7,448 nt of DNA from Candidatus Coatesbacteria bacterium RBG_13_66_14 (lineage in GTDB: Bacteria > RBG-13-66-14). The DNA is taken from the NCBI GenBank assembly GCA_001774505.1, contig MFAF01000034.1, positions 1-7,448 of the forward strand, in the 5' to 3' direction. The notes beneath the pieces were generated by a model. The model did no database searches. It saw nothing but the letters and a program-made list of their open reading frames with translations, and was not told the origin of the DNA. Both the position numbers and the translations under genes were made by a program. Positions 1 to 5,014 of the stretch are shown in pieces (position 1 is the first letter of the stretch; the number at the start of each line of letters is the position of its first letter).

Positions 1-1063
1 GATGCGCCGCCACGGCCTGGTGGCCGCCTGCCTGAACGTCATCAAGGGGCCCATCGTCTCGGCGGAGTGGGACATCAAAGACCCCGACGGCGGACTGGCC
101 GAGGCGCTCATAGAGCAGCTCCGCCCGCTCTGGCGCCGCCTGGTGAGCCAGGCGCTCACCGCGCTGGACTTCGGCTACGCCGCCTTCGAGCTCGTCTACG
201 ACGCCGGCGGTGAGGGTGTCCGTCTTCTCGAGACCCGCGCCCTGGACCCCGGGACCGTCGAGCCGCTCCTGGACGGCGACGGTCGTCGGGCCGGACTGCG
301 CTGGCGCGGCGCCGACGGCACCGTGGACCTCGACGCGGCGAAATCCCTCTGGCTGGTCCACGCCGGGGAGTTCGGCGACCCGTGGGGCGAGAGCCATCTC
401 GCCCCGGCCTGGCCCTTCTGGCAGGCGCTCACCTACGCCGTGGTCTACGGCAACCGCTGGCTGGAGCGTCACGCCCTGCCGCCCGCCGTGGTGCGCTACC
501 CCGCCGAGCTGACCGTGGACAGCGAGGGGAAGTCCGCGCCCGCGAACGAGACGCGGGCCCTCGAGCTCGCCAAGCGGATCAACTCCGAGCACCCCGCCGT
601 GGCGCTGCCCCAGCCCGCCGAGGCCGGGCAGCCCGGCTGGGAGATCGAGCTGCTCCAGGGCGCGGCCGACGTCTCTCCCCTCCTGGACTGGGTGAGCTAC
701 CTCTCGAAGATGCTCGTCACCAGTCTCTTCGTCCCCGAGAAGGCGCTGTATCAGGACGGCGACCGGGGCAGCCTGGCGCTGGTCTCCGAGCAGGTGAACA
801 CGTTCCTGTTGACACTGGATGGCATCGCCCGGGAGCTGGCGGAGCAGATTTCGACGGGTCTGTTGGAGCCGCTGGCCGGTCTCGTCGGCCGCCCCGGAGC
901 GCGGCCGAGTCTGGTCATCGCCTCGATGGCCGGCTCCCGGCGGACGCTCTACAAGGAGCTCCTGGTCGAGCTCATCCATCAGGGGAAAATTGACCTCGCC
1001 GTGGAGCAGATAGCCGCGGAGCTGGGGCTCTCCCTGGCCGAGGCCGGGAGCAATAAAATGTAG
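1..1063 (+). CDS. Phage portal protein, Mu gp29-like (DUF935 type), 5'-truncated by window edge
   Basis: The portal forms the ring at the unique capsid vertex through which DNA is packaged and to which the connector and tail attach. The first in-frame ATG is at base 2, so 353 residues are visible. Portals of this type are usually longer, so this Met is probably internal and the true start lies outside the window. Family-like parts, numbered from that Met, are: a segment around residues 1-25 resembling the portal N-terminal helix and the following Trp-containing strand; FGYAAFELVYD at 57-67; LVHAGEFGDPWGESHL at 118-133, which matches the Gly/Pro-rich turn of DUF935 portals; and YGNRWLERHALPPAVVRYP at 149-167. 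A helical clip/stem-like part follows, and the end is an acidic helical tail. The gene ends in TAG at 1061-1063, inside the edge of a palindromic repeat. No Mu gp30-type head morphogenesis gene follows, unlike in Mu. Portal identity is fairly sure. The DUF935 assignment is by pattern recognition and not by a search. Confidence 0.85.
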   Translation, partial: MRRHGLVAACLNVIKGPIVSAEWDIKDPDGGLAEALIEQLRPLWRRLVSQALTALDFGYAAFELVYDAGGEGVRLLETRALDPGTVEPLLDGDGRRAGLRWRGADGTVDLDAAKSLWLVHAGEFGDPWGESHLAPAWPFWQALTYAVVYGNRWLERHALPPAVVRYPAELTVDSEGKSAPANETRALELAKRINSEHPAVALPQPAEAGQPGWEIELLQGAADVSPLLDWVSYLSKMLVTSLFVPEKALYQDGDRGSLALVSEQVNTFLLTLDGIARELAEQISTGLLEPLAGLVGRPGARPSLVIASMAGSRRTLYKELLVELIHQGKIDLAVEQIAAELGLSLAEAGSNKM

Positions 1064-1085
1064 GGCGGCCCTTCTACGGGCCGCC
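1060..1085 (+). repeat. GTAGGG-type palindromic repeat copy 1 (overlaps portal stop codon)
   Basis: A perfect 8-bp stem, GGCGGCCC (1064-1071) with GGGCCGCC (1078-1085), encloses loop TTCTAC. The left edge GTAGGG (1060-1065) is the same edge seen at 1121, 2176 and 2247. The TAG stop of the portal gene lies within this edge. There is no T-run after the stem, so it is a poor intrinsic terminator, but it could protect the 3' end of the mRNA. Confidence 0.7.
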
Positions 1086-1115
1086 GCTTCACCCCATGTG
1101 CCGAGCTGGTCTGCG

Positions 1116-1146
1116 ATGACGTAGGGGCCGACCTTTAGGTCGGCCC
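1116..1146 (+). repeat. TGACGTAGGG-type palindromic repeat copy 2
   Basis: The conserved edge TGACGTAGGG begins at 1117. It leads into a perfect 9-bp stem, GGGCCGACC (1125-1133) with GGTCGGCCC (1138-1146), with loop TTTA. The stem sequence differs from the other copies but stays self-complementary. It runs directly into a CCCCTCACCCC sequence, as does the copy at 2245. Confidence 0.75.
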
Positions 1147-1200
1147 GCCCCTCACCCCTGGCCCCATGCGCAATTGCTCCTCCCGCGGGGAGAGGGGGAC
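1147..1200 (+). repeat. CTCACCCC...GGGGAGAGGGG intergenic repeat, copy 1
   Basis: CCCCTCACCCCTGGCCCC at about 1148-1165 is followed, after a divergent middle, by CTCCTCCCGCGGGGAGAGGGG near 1177-1197 (given here as CTCCTCCC, GC, GGGGAGAGGGG). This is the same design as the copies at 2280 and 2340. Repeats of this style are known as dispersed intergenic palindromes in many bacterial chromosomes. Membership rests on shared words seen by eye, and this copy is the least symmetric of the three. Confidence 0.6.
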
Positions 1201-1213
1201 TTGCGGGCCGCCG

Positions 1214-1241
1214 CTGCGCCGGTGGAGCAGTTTTTCTTTTT
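1214..1241 (+). terminator. Possible intrinsic terminator upstream of protease gene
   Basis: CTGC (1214-1217) pairs with GCAG (1227-1230). After a G/A mismatch, CC (1219-1220) pairs with GG (1224-1225) around a 3-base loop. A T-rich tract follows (T5, C, T5, 1231-1241). The stem is short and imperfect, so activity is uncertain. If it works, the protease gene would depend on read-through or on its own promoter. Confidence 0.3.
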
Positions 1242-1275
1242 AAAAAACCGTGCTGTTTTTTTTCTTAGGAGGATG

Positions 1276-2097
1276 ATGCCCAACCCCTTCGACCCCCTTC
1301 CCCCGGACGGGGAGGACAGCCCCCCCCGGTTCCGCAAGGAGATCGCCCGAGCCGGTGTGTTTCAGCACCCCGACGGGGAGCTGGAGTTCACCCCGGAGCG
1401 GCTGGCGGCCTGGGTGGAGGTTTTCGACAAAGCGCGCCGGGCCGGGATCCAGATCCCCGTCCCGCTGAACCACGGCCCCGAGCCCACGGACAACGCCGGC
1501 TGGGTGGAGGACCTCGAGCTCTCCGAAGACGGCGAGCGGCTCTACGCCGTCCTGGTCATCACGCGGCCCGAGGTGGCCGGTCTCATCCGCGGCGGGACCA
1601 TCCGCCACACCTCCCTGGCCCTGGGGCCCCTGGCCGACGATTCCGGGAACTACTGGGAGGACGCGATTCTCGAGGTGAGCCTGGTCACAGAGCCGCACAT
1701 CCGGCGCCAGGAGCCCTTCGTCACCCTCACCGGGGTGCGGGAGCTGGCGGTGGAGCTGGCGGCGAGCCGCAGGAAGAACCACGAGCTTTCCCGCCACCTG
1801 GACGCCGAGCGTCTCCGGCGGCTGGAGGAGAGGGTGGACGGGCTGATCGCCGGCGGGCGTCTCTCCCCGGACCGGCGCGGCGACGTGCTGGAGCTGGCCG
1901 CAGGCCTTCCCGGCGATGACTGCCGGGAGCGGCTCCTGGCCACCTACGACCGGCCGCGGGTGCGGCCCGGCGCCCTGACCATCCCCGCGCGCCGCGAGGG
2001 GGCCGACCCCGAGCTGGAGGCAGTGGCCCGGCGCTTCGGCCTGGAGCCGTCCGCCCTGGCCTACTACCTGGAGAACACCGCCGGGCAGGGGGGGTAG
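1276..2097 (+). CDS. Phage prohead protease with C-terminal scaffold-like region, Mu gpI-like
   Basis: It is expected to cleave the scaffold and other prohead proteins during capsid maturation. The protein has 273 residues. AGGAGG at 1267-1272 abuts ATG 1273 and lies 3 bases before ATG 1276. I chose 1276, but 1273 is possible and would add one Met. A longer frame back to 1174 reads through repeat DNA and is rejected. Protease hallmarks are PLNHG with His66, a G-W-V strand near 75-77, HTSLALG with Ser113, and LEVSLVTEPH at 132-141, which resembles the E-V-S-L-V-T-x-P motif of prohead proteases. By family analogy His66 and Ser113 are the catalytic pair. Residues about 155-195 are charged and helical (likely coiled coil), and the rest looks like a scaffold tail, so protease and scaffold may be made as one chain. 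In Mu an internal start gives a separate scaffold (Z); I cannot confirm one here. It sits between the portal and the cement gene, as expected. Confidence 0.8.
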   Translation: MPNPFDPLPPDGEDSPPRFRKEIARAGVFQHPDGELEFTPERLAAWVEVFDKARRAGIQIPVPLNHGPEPTDNAGWVEDLELSEDGERLYAVLVITRPEVAGLIRGGTIRHTSLALGPLADDSGNYWEDAILEVSLVTEPHIRRQEPFVTLTGVRELAVELAASRRKNHELSRHLDAERLRRLEERVDGLIAGGRLSPDRRGDVLELAAGLPGDDCRERLLATYDRPRVRPGALTIPARREGADPELEAVARRFGLEPSALAYYLENTAGQGG

Positions 2098-2130
2098 CGC
2101 CGTTTTTCAGGGGAGGCCCTCATCGTATAG

Positions 2131-2159
2131 AGGGCGGCATACAGAGCTGCCGCCCTACG
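2131..2159 (-). repeat. GTAGGG-type palindromic repeat copy 3, inverted
   Basis: A perfect 9-bp stem, AGGGCGGCA (2131-2139) with TGCCGCCCT (2148-2156), has an 8-base loop. Read on the - strand the edge is CGTAGGG and the loop contains GCTCTGTA. This nearly matches the GCTCCGTA loop of the + strand copy at 2179-2202, while the inner stem pairs differ and compensate. Its arm 2150-2159 is an exact 10-base inverted repeat of 2175-2184. Confidence 0.75.
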
Positions 2160-2172
2160 CATTCTCTTGTGT

Positions 2173-2208
2173 GACGTAGGGCGGGGGCTCCGTACCCCGC
2201 CCGTTTTT
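2173..2208 (+). terminator. Intrinsic terminator-like hairpin, GTAGGG-type repeat copy 4
   Basis: The edge TGACGTAGGG (2172-2181) leads into stem GGGCGGGG (2179-2186) with CCCCGCCC (2195-2202), a perfect 8-bp GC stem with loop GCTCCGTA. Then come G and T5 (2204-2208). This is the standard shape of a rho-independent terminator on the + strand. It stands between the protease and cement genes, so full termination would be unexpected in a late operon; partial termination (attenuation) is possible. Confidence 0.6.
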
Positions 2209-2243
2209 CACCCCTCAACCCGTCCCGCGCCTCGCGTTGCTAT

Positions 2244-2278
2244 GACGTAGGGGCGGGTGTCCACACCAGCCCTTTTTT
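2244..2278 (+). terminator. Second terminator-like hairpin, TGACGTAGGG-type repeat copy 5
   Basis: The edge TGACGTAGGGG starts near 2243. GGGC (2251-2254) pairs with GCCC (2269-2272), a G/A mismatch follows (2255/2268), and GGTG (2256-2259) pairs with CACC (2264-2267) around a short loop. T6 follows at 2273-2278. With copy 4 it forms two terminator-like hairpins in tandem, 43 bases apart from stem end to T-run. It then runs into a CCCCTCACCCC repeat. Confidence 0.55.
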
Positions 2279-2279
2279 G

Positions 2280-2331
2280 CCCCTCACCCCGGCCCGTCGG
2301 CGCGCCGCTCCCCAGAGGGGAGAGGGGACAT
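2280..2331 (+). repeat. CTCACCCC...GGGGAGAGGGG intergenic repeat, copy 2
   Basis: CCCCTCACCCCGGCCCG begins at about 2279. CTCCCC (2308-2313), AGA, GGGGAG (2317-2322) then forms a 6-bp hairpin and runs into AGGGG. It is separated from the next copy by only about 8 bases. Confidence 0.7.
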
Positions 2332-2338
2332 AAGGTAG

Positions 2339-2373
2339 CCCTCACCCCCACCCTCTCCCACGGGGAGAGGGGG
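2339..2373 (+). repeat. CTCACCCC...GGGGAGAGGGG intergenic repeat, copy 3
   Basis: CCCTCACCCCCA is followed by a 9-bp stem: CCCTCTCCC (2351-2359), loop ACG, GGGAGAGGG (2363-2371). This is the most complete copy of the family in the window. It lies just upstream of the GGAGG ribosome binding site (2391-2395) of the cement gene. Confidence 0.75.
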
Positions 2374-2400
2374 CACATTACCGGTAACCTGGAGGTTCCC

Positions 2401-2823
2401 ATGTCCCTGACAGCCAACCGTTACGACGAGCGCTTCGCCGCGGGGTGGCAGCTCCCCTTCCCCGTCGCCGCCGAGACGATCATCTACAAGGGGGCGCTGG
2501 TCTGCCTCGACGCTGACGGCTGCCTCGTCCCCGCCGCCGACACCGCCGGCCTGCGCTTCGTGGGCGTGGCAAGGGACTCAGGCGACAACTCCTCGGGCTC
2601 CGACGGCGACCTGGAGGTCGTCGTGGTGACCCAGGGCTCCATCGTGGTCGCCAAGTCCGGCGCCGCCGCCGGAGACGTGGGCGCGAGCGCCTTCTGCTCC
2701 GACGACGAGACCGTGGCGCTCTCCACGGAGAACGAGGTCTACGCCGGGCTCGTCGTGGCCGTGACCGATTCCGGCCACGTCCGTCTCCGCTTCGACGCCG
2801 GCGACTGCGCCCCGGCGGCTTAA
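2401..2823 (+). CDS. Capsid decoration/cement protein, DUF2190-like
   Basis: It probably binds the outside of the capsid shell and stabilises it. The protein has 140 residues. ATG 2401 is chosen because GGAGG (2391-2395) sits 5 bases upstream and the family-like sequence begins here. The in-frame extension upstream to 2257 is repeat DNA. The product is nearly all beta and small residues. The stretch IIYKGALVCLDADG (about residues 27-40), followed by GLRFVGVA, is typical of DUF2190 proteins, where a parameter-like value is introduced, described and then said to be changed. A Ser/Gly/Asp-rich loop (DNSSGSDGD) follows, then strands such as VVVVTQGSIVV. It lies directly upstream of the major capsid gene with an 18-base gap, which is the usual place for cement proteins in Mu-like and related head modules. 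Assignment is by pattern and context. Confidence 0.72.
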   Translation: MSLTANRYDERFAAGWQLPFPVAAETIIYKGALVCLDADGCLVPAADTAGLRFVGVARDSGDNSSGSDGDLEVVVVTQGSIVVAKSGAAAGDVGASAFCSDDETVALSTENEVYAGLVVAVTDSGHVRLRFDAGDCAPAA

Positions 2824-2841
2824 CCCTTAAAGGAGGAACAG

Positions 2842-3765
2842 ATGCCCTTCACCACCGCCAGCGACCTCTCCCCGAAGATGCTCGAGGGGGTCGTGCGCAC
2901 CGAGTTTTTCCGCGCCTACCACGAGCTCCGGGACACCGGCTGGCAGCGCTACACCACCGTGGTCGCGTCGGGGGCCGCCGAGGAGTACTACGACTGGCTG
3001 CGCCTTCTGGGCGACGTGCGGGAGTGGATCGGCGACCGGGTGATCAACCAGGGCCTGGCCGAGCGCTACTCCATCCGCAACAAGACCTGGGAGTTCGGCT
3101 TCTACCTGGAGCGTTCCGCCGTGGAGGACGACCAGTCGGGCCAGATCGGCCTGGCGATAACCGCCGCGGCCCAGCGCGCCGCAGAGCACCAGGCGCGCCT
3201 CGTCACCGAGGTGCTGGAGGCGGGCTTCACCGACGCCTGCTACGACGGCGAGCCCTTCTTCTTCGGCTCCCACCCCCTGGACTCCGGCGGCACCTTCGCC
3301 AACTACACCGACGCCCTCCTGGGTGCGGAGTCGCTGCGGGAAGGCCTCGCGGCGCTGATGGGGATGCGGCGCTCCGACGGCGCCCCCTGGGGGAACGTGG
3401 TTTCCAAACAGAACACCGTCCTCATGGTCCCGCCGGCGCTGTACTTCTCCGCCCTGGAGCTGACCCAGCACCCCCACTACTCCTTGGGCGACCCGGAGAA
3501 CAACCCGCTGGCCGGGCTCTTCGACGTGGCGCTCAACCCCTACCTCACCAGCGAGACCGCCTGGTATCTCTTGCAGACGACCGAGCCGCTGAAGCCGCTC
3601 GTCTTCCAGCGGCGCACCGAGCTGGAGCTCACCGCCCAGACCGACCCGGCCACCGGGGACGTGGTCTTCCGCAACGACCTCTACGCCTTCGGCACCCGCC
3701 AGCGCTACAACGCCGGCTACACCTTCCCCCAGTTGGCCTACGCCGGCGACGGCACCGAGTCCTAG
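2842..3765 (+). CDS. Major capsid protein, Mu gpT-like
   Basis: It forms the icosahedral shell of the head. The 307-residue length is close to that of Mu gpT (about 305). AGGAGG (2831-2836) lies 5 bases before ATG 2842, one of the best ribosome binding sites in the window, as expected for the most abundant virion protein. gpT-like features in order are: TGWQRYTTVV at 32-41; DWLRLLGDVREWIGDR at 51-66; ERYSIRNKTWEFGFYLER at 74-91, running into AVEDDQSGQIG; CYDGEPFFFGSHP at 133-145; then the C-terminal half with VLMVPPALYFSALEL and the late strands. The order D-W-L-x-x-L-x-x-V-R-E-W-x-G-x-R, then E-D-D-Q-x-G, then Y-D-G-x-x-F-F is characteristic of the Mu gpT family. It ends at TAG 3763-3765 and is followed 8 bases later by a perfect hairpin. 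No N-terminal cleavage site is obvious. Confidence 0.9.
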   Translation: MPFTTASDLSPKMLEGVVRTEFFRAYHELRDTGWQRYTTVVASGAAEEYYDWLRLLGDVREWIGDRVINQGLAERYSIRNKTWEFGFYLERSAVEDDQSGQIGLAITAAAQRAAEHQARLVTEVLEAGFTDACYDGEPFFFGSHPLDSGGTFANYTDALLGAESLREGLAALMGMRRSDGAPWGNVVSKQNTVLMVPPALYFSALELTQHPHYSLGDPENNPLAGLFDVALNPYLTSETAWYLLQTTEPLKPLVFQRRTELELTAQTDPATGDVVFRNDLYAFGTRQRYNAGYTFPQLAYAGDGTES

Positions 3766-3773
3766 CGGCCCAC

Positions 3774-3794
3774 GGGTGGACCTCTAGTCCACCC
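3774..3794 (+). repeat. Hairpin just after the major capsid gene, possible repeat copy 6
   Basis: GGGTGGAC (3774-3781) pairs perfectly with GTCCACCC (3787-3794) around loop CTCTA. The loop ending in TA and the GGG...CCC ends recall the GTAGGG-type hairpins, but the left edge is ACGGG and not GTAGGG, so family membership is uncertain. There is no T-run. It could protect the abundant capsid mRNA from 3' exonucleases. Confidence 0.55.
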
Positions 3795-3864
3795 CGCAAT
3801 GATTCTCTATTCATCTTGAGATTGCCCGCTCACCCGGGCGGGTGTGGGGGGCTTGGGAATCGGG

Positions 3865-3884
3865 CAAGGGGCTGAAGCCCCTTG
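3865..3884 (+). repeat. Perfect palindromic hairpin CAAGGGGC/GCCCCTTG
   Basis: An 8-bp perfect stem with tetraloop TGAA (3873-3876). The word TGAAGCC recurs at 3892-3898. No T-run follows, so a terminator role is weak. GGGGCTGAAGCCCC-like palindromes are common in intergenic DNA of several bacteria, and this copy may be one of a dispersed family in the host. Confidence 0.55.
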
Positions 3885-3963
3885 TCTTGGTTGAAGCCGC
3901 GTCCTGACTTGGGCGTGCGCGGGGATTCGGTTGCCCCGCGCCGACGTGCGGCCGCGAACGAAC

Positions 3964-4018
3964 GCTCCCGCTCCGAAGCTGCGATGGGTATGGCCCGGCG
4001 GGAGCCCGGGTTCGCCGG
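3964..4018 (+). other. Two mutually exclusive stems upstream of the connector gene
   Basis: GCTCCCGC (3964-3971) can pair with GCGGGAGC (3998-4005) across a 26-base loop. CCGGCG (3995-4000) can instead pair with CGCCGG (4013-4018). The two cannot form together because they share 3998-4000. Such pairs arise by chance fairly often at this GC content, so a regulatory role is only a possibility. Confidence 0.35.
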
Positions 4019-4105
4019 TTCCTCGGACCCCCGATGTCACCCGCGCTCCTCACACCGCATCCCGACGCTTTCTACGGGTGAACCCGATAGAACTTAGGAG
4101 GGACC

Positions 4106-4534
4106 TTGGCCTACGCCGAAGTCAGCGAGCTGCGCGAATTCCTGGGCGACGCCTTCGCCGCGGTGGAGGACGACACCCTCGCCGGCTACCTGGACTACGC
4201 CTCCGCCGAGATAGACACCCGGCTCTCGCCGCACTTCGCGATTTTGCCCTTCGACCCCGTCCCGGCGCTGGTGGGGCGGGTGTGCCTCTACCGGGCGGCG
4301 GCCGAAGTGCTCGTCGTCTACTACGGCCGGGCGGGTGCCGGGACCGAGGACGGGCGCGCGGCGCGATTCCGTGACGACTACGAAACGCTCCTCGCCCTGC
4401 TCGAGCGCGACCCGGCGCTGTTGGGCGTGGAGCTGGGCCCCCGGCGCGGCGACGTCGCCTTCTTCCACGACGACCCGGACCGCCCCGGACTCTCCCGCTT
4501 CGGGCGGTTCCCCGGCGAGGAGGGGTCATGGTAG
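4106..4534 (+). CDS. Head-tail connector/adaptor protein, Mu gp36-like (DUF1320 type)
   Basis: It probably binds beneath the portal and joins head to tail. It has 142 residues and starts at TTG 4106, supported by AGGAGG (4096-4101) 4 bases upstream; no ATG fits. The N-terminus MAYAEVSELREFLG is the typical opening of gp36/DUF1320 and related gp6-type adaptors. A helix with LAGYLDYASAEIDTRLSPHF (25-44) follows, where A-S-x-x-I-D-x-x-L is the family signature, then LPFDPVPALVGRVCLYRAA (47-65), then a helix rich in Tyr and Val, and a C-terminal acidic and Arg-rich tail. It follows the capsid gene (after a spacer) and overlaps the next gene by 7 bases, the classic connector position. This gene begins the tightly packed half of the window. 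Confidence 0.75.
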   Translation: MAYAEVSELREFLGDAFAAVEDDTLAGYLDYASAEIDTRLSPHFAILPFDPVPALVGRVCLYRAAAEVLVVYYGRAGAGTEDGRAARFRDDYETLLALLERDPALLGVELGPRRGDVAFFHDDPDRPGLSRFGRFPGEEGSW

Positions 4535-5001
4535 ACCTCGCCCGGCACCACTCCATGGTCGTCGGCGCCCTGGCCGCCGGGCTCTTCTCCGGCGCCCGCG
4601 TCACCTACGACCCGGGGCTCCTGCACCGATTGGCCGAGCTGCCGACCGCGGGCCTGGTCTCCATCTCGCCGCAGAGGGTGGAGCTCCTCGAGGGCTCCCG
4701 CGCCCTGGTCGAGCTGGAGGTCACCCTGAGCCTCGCCCGCCTCGGCGACGAGGAGACCGTCTGGGACCTGACCTCCCGCTGCGCCTCCCTGTGGCGCCTG
4801 TTGAACCGGGCGGCGGAGGACGGCCTGCCCTACGTCTACACCCACGGGGAGAGCGAGATTTCCGGGCACACCGCCGAGGAGTGGCTCTCGCTGGAGGGCC
4901 TGGCGGCGCGGTACTGGCGCACCTCCCTGGCGACCCCGCCCCGGCCCGCCTACCAACATGCGACGGTCGAGGCCGCCCTGGCGGTCGTCGCCCCCCGCTG
5001 A
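4528..5001 (+). CDS. Probable tail completion/terminator protein (Mu gp37-like position)
   Basis: This 157-residue protein is not clearly recognised by sequence. Its place between the connector and the tail tube is where tail terminator or head-tail joining proteins (Mu gp37/DUF1834, lambda gpU types) are encoded. ATG 4528 overlaps the previous stop as ATGGTAG, with AGGAGG (4518-4523) 4 bases upstream, so the two genes are probably translationally coupled. The visible layout fits a small alpha/beta protein: N-terminal helix, then strands SGARVTY and GLVSISPQRVELLEG (42-56), a strand VELEVTLSLARLG (61-73), a long helix to about 100, a strand with YVYTHGESEIS (102-112), and a final strand with ATVEAALAVVAP. 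Central beta strands flanked by helices are as in terminator proteins, but this is inference. There is no signal peptide or membrane segment. Confidence 0.55.
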   Translation: MVDLARHHSMVVGALAAGLFSGARVTYDPGLLHRLAELPTAGLVSISPQRVELLEGSRALVELEVTLSLARLGDEETVWDLTSRCASLWRLLNRAAEDGLPYVYTHGESEISGHTAEEWLSLEGLAARYWRTSLATPPRPAYQHATVEAALAVVAPR

Positions 5002-5014
5002 AGAAAGGATTCCC

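Larger units (their letters stand above)
2098..2400. other. Gene-free spacer filled with palindromic repeats
   Basis: This 303-base gap between the protease and cement genes has no credible coding sequence. It holds an inverted copy of the GTAGGG hairpin (2131-2158), two direct copies each followed by a T-run (2173-2208 and 2244-2278), and two tandem CTCACCCC...GGGGAGAGGGG repeats (2280-2331 and 2339-2373). The second of these ends about 18 bases before the ribosome binding site of the cement gene. An open frame does run through 2257-2400 into the cement gene, but its peptide (including LTPTLSHGERG) is the typical translation of this repeat and not real protein. Confidence 0.8.
3766..4105. 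other. Gene-free spacer with several hairpins
   Basis: This 340-base gap separates the capsid gene from the connector gene. It contains an 8-bp hairpin at 3774-3794, a CCCGC/GCGGG stem at 3825-3842, an 8-bp hairpin at 3865-3884, an 8-bp stem GCGCGGGG/CCCCGCGC at 3917-3941, and two overlapping stems at 3964-4018. A short AT-richer patch lies at 3797-3824. Open frames crossing it are Arg/Pro/Ser-rich with no family resemblance and no good start, so I see no gene. The last bases carry the AGGAGG (4096-4101) of the next gene. Confidence 0.75.

Noticed and set aside
1174..1275. N-terminal extension of the protease frame
   Set aside because: It reads through repeat and poly-T DNA and has no ribosome site; AGGAGG directly before 1273/1276 gives a better start.
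2121..2131. Possible -10 box TATAGA upstream of the inverted hairpin
   Set aside because: No -35 element lies at the right distance and the match is only four of six bases.
1060..2373. Repeats read as a CRISPR array
   Set aside because: The units are irregularly spaced, partly inverted, of variable sequence, and have no spacers of even length or nearby cas genes.
3991..4025. tRNA-like GGTTC words with nearby GC stems
   Set aside because: No acceptor stem, anticodon arm or T-arm of correct spacing can be folded.
3882..4097. Short open frame of 71 codons in the spacer after the capsid gene
   Set aside because: It starts at a TTG with no ribosome site, is Arg/Ser/Pro-rich, crosses several hairpins and resembles no known protein.
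4958..5014. Upstream in-frame ATG for the tail tube
   Set aside because: It lies inside the previous gene, gives an Arg/Pro-rich extension, and AAGGA fits ATG 5015.
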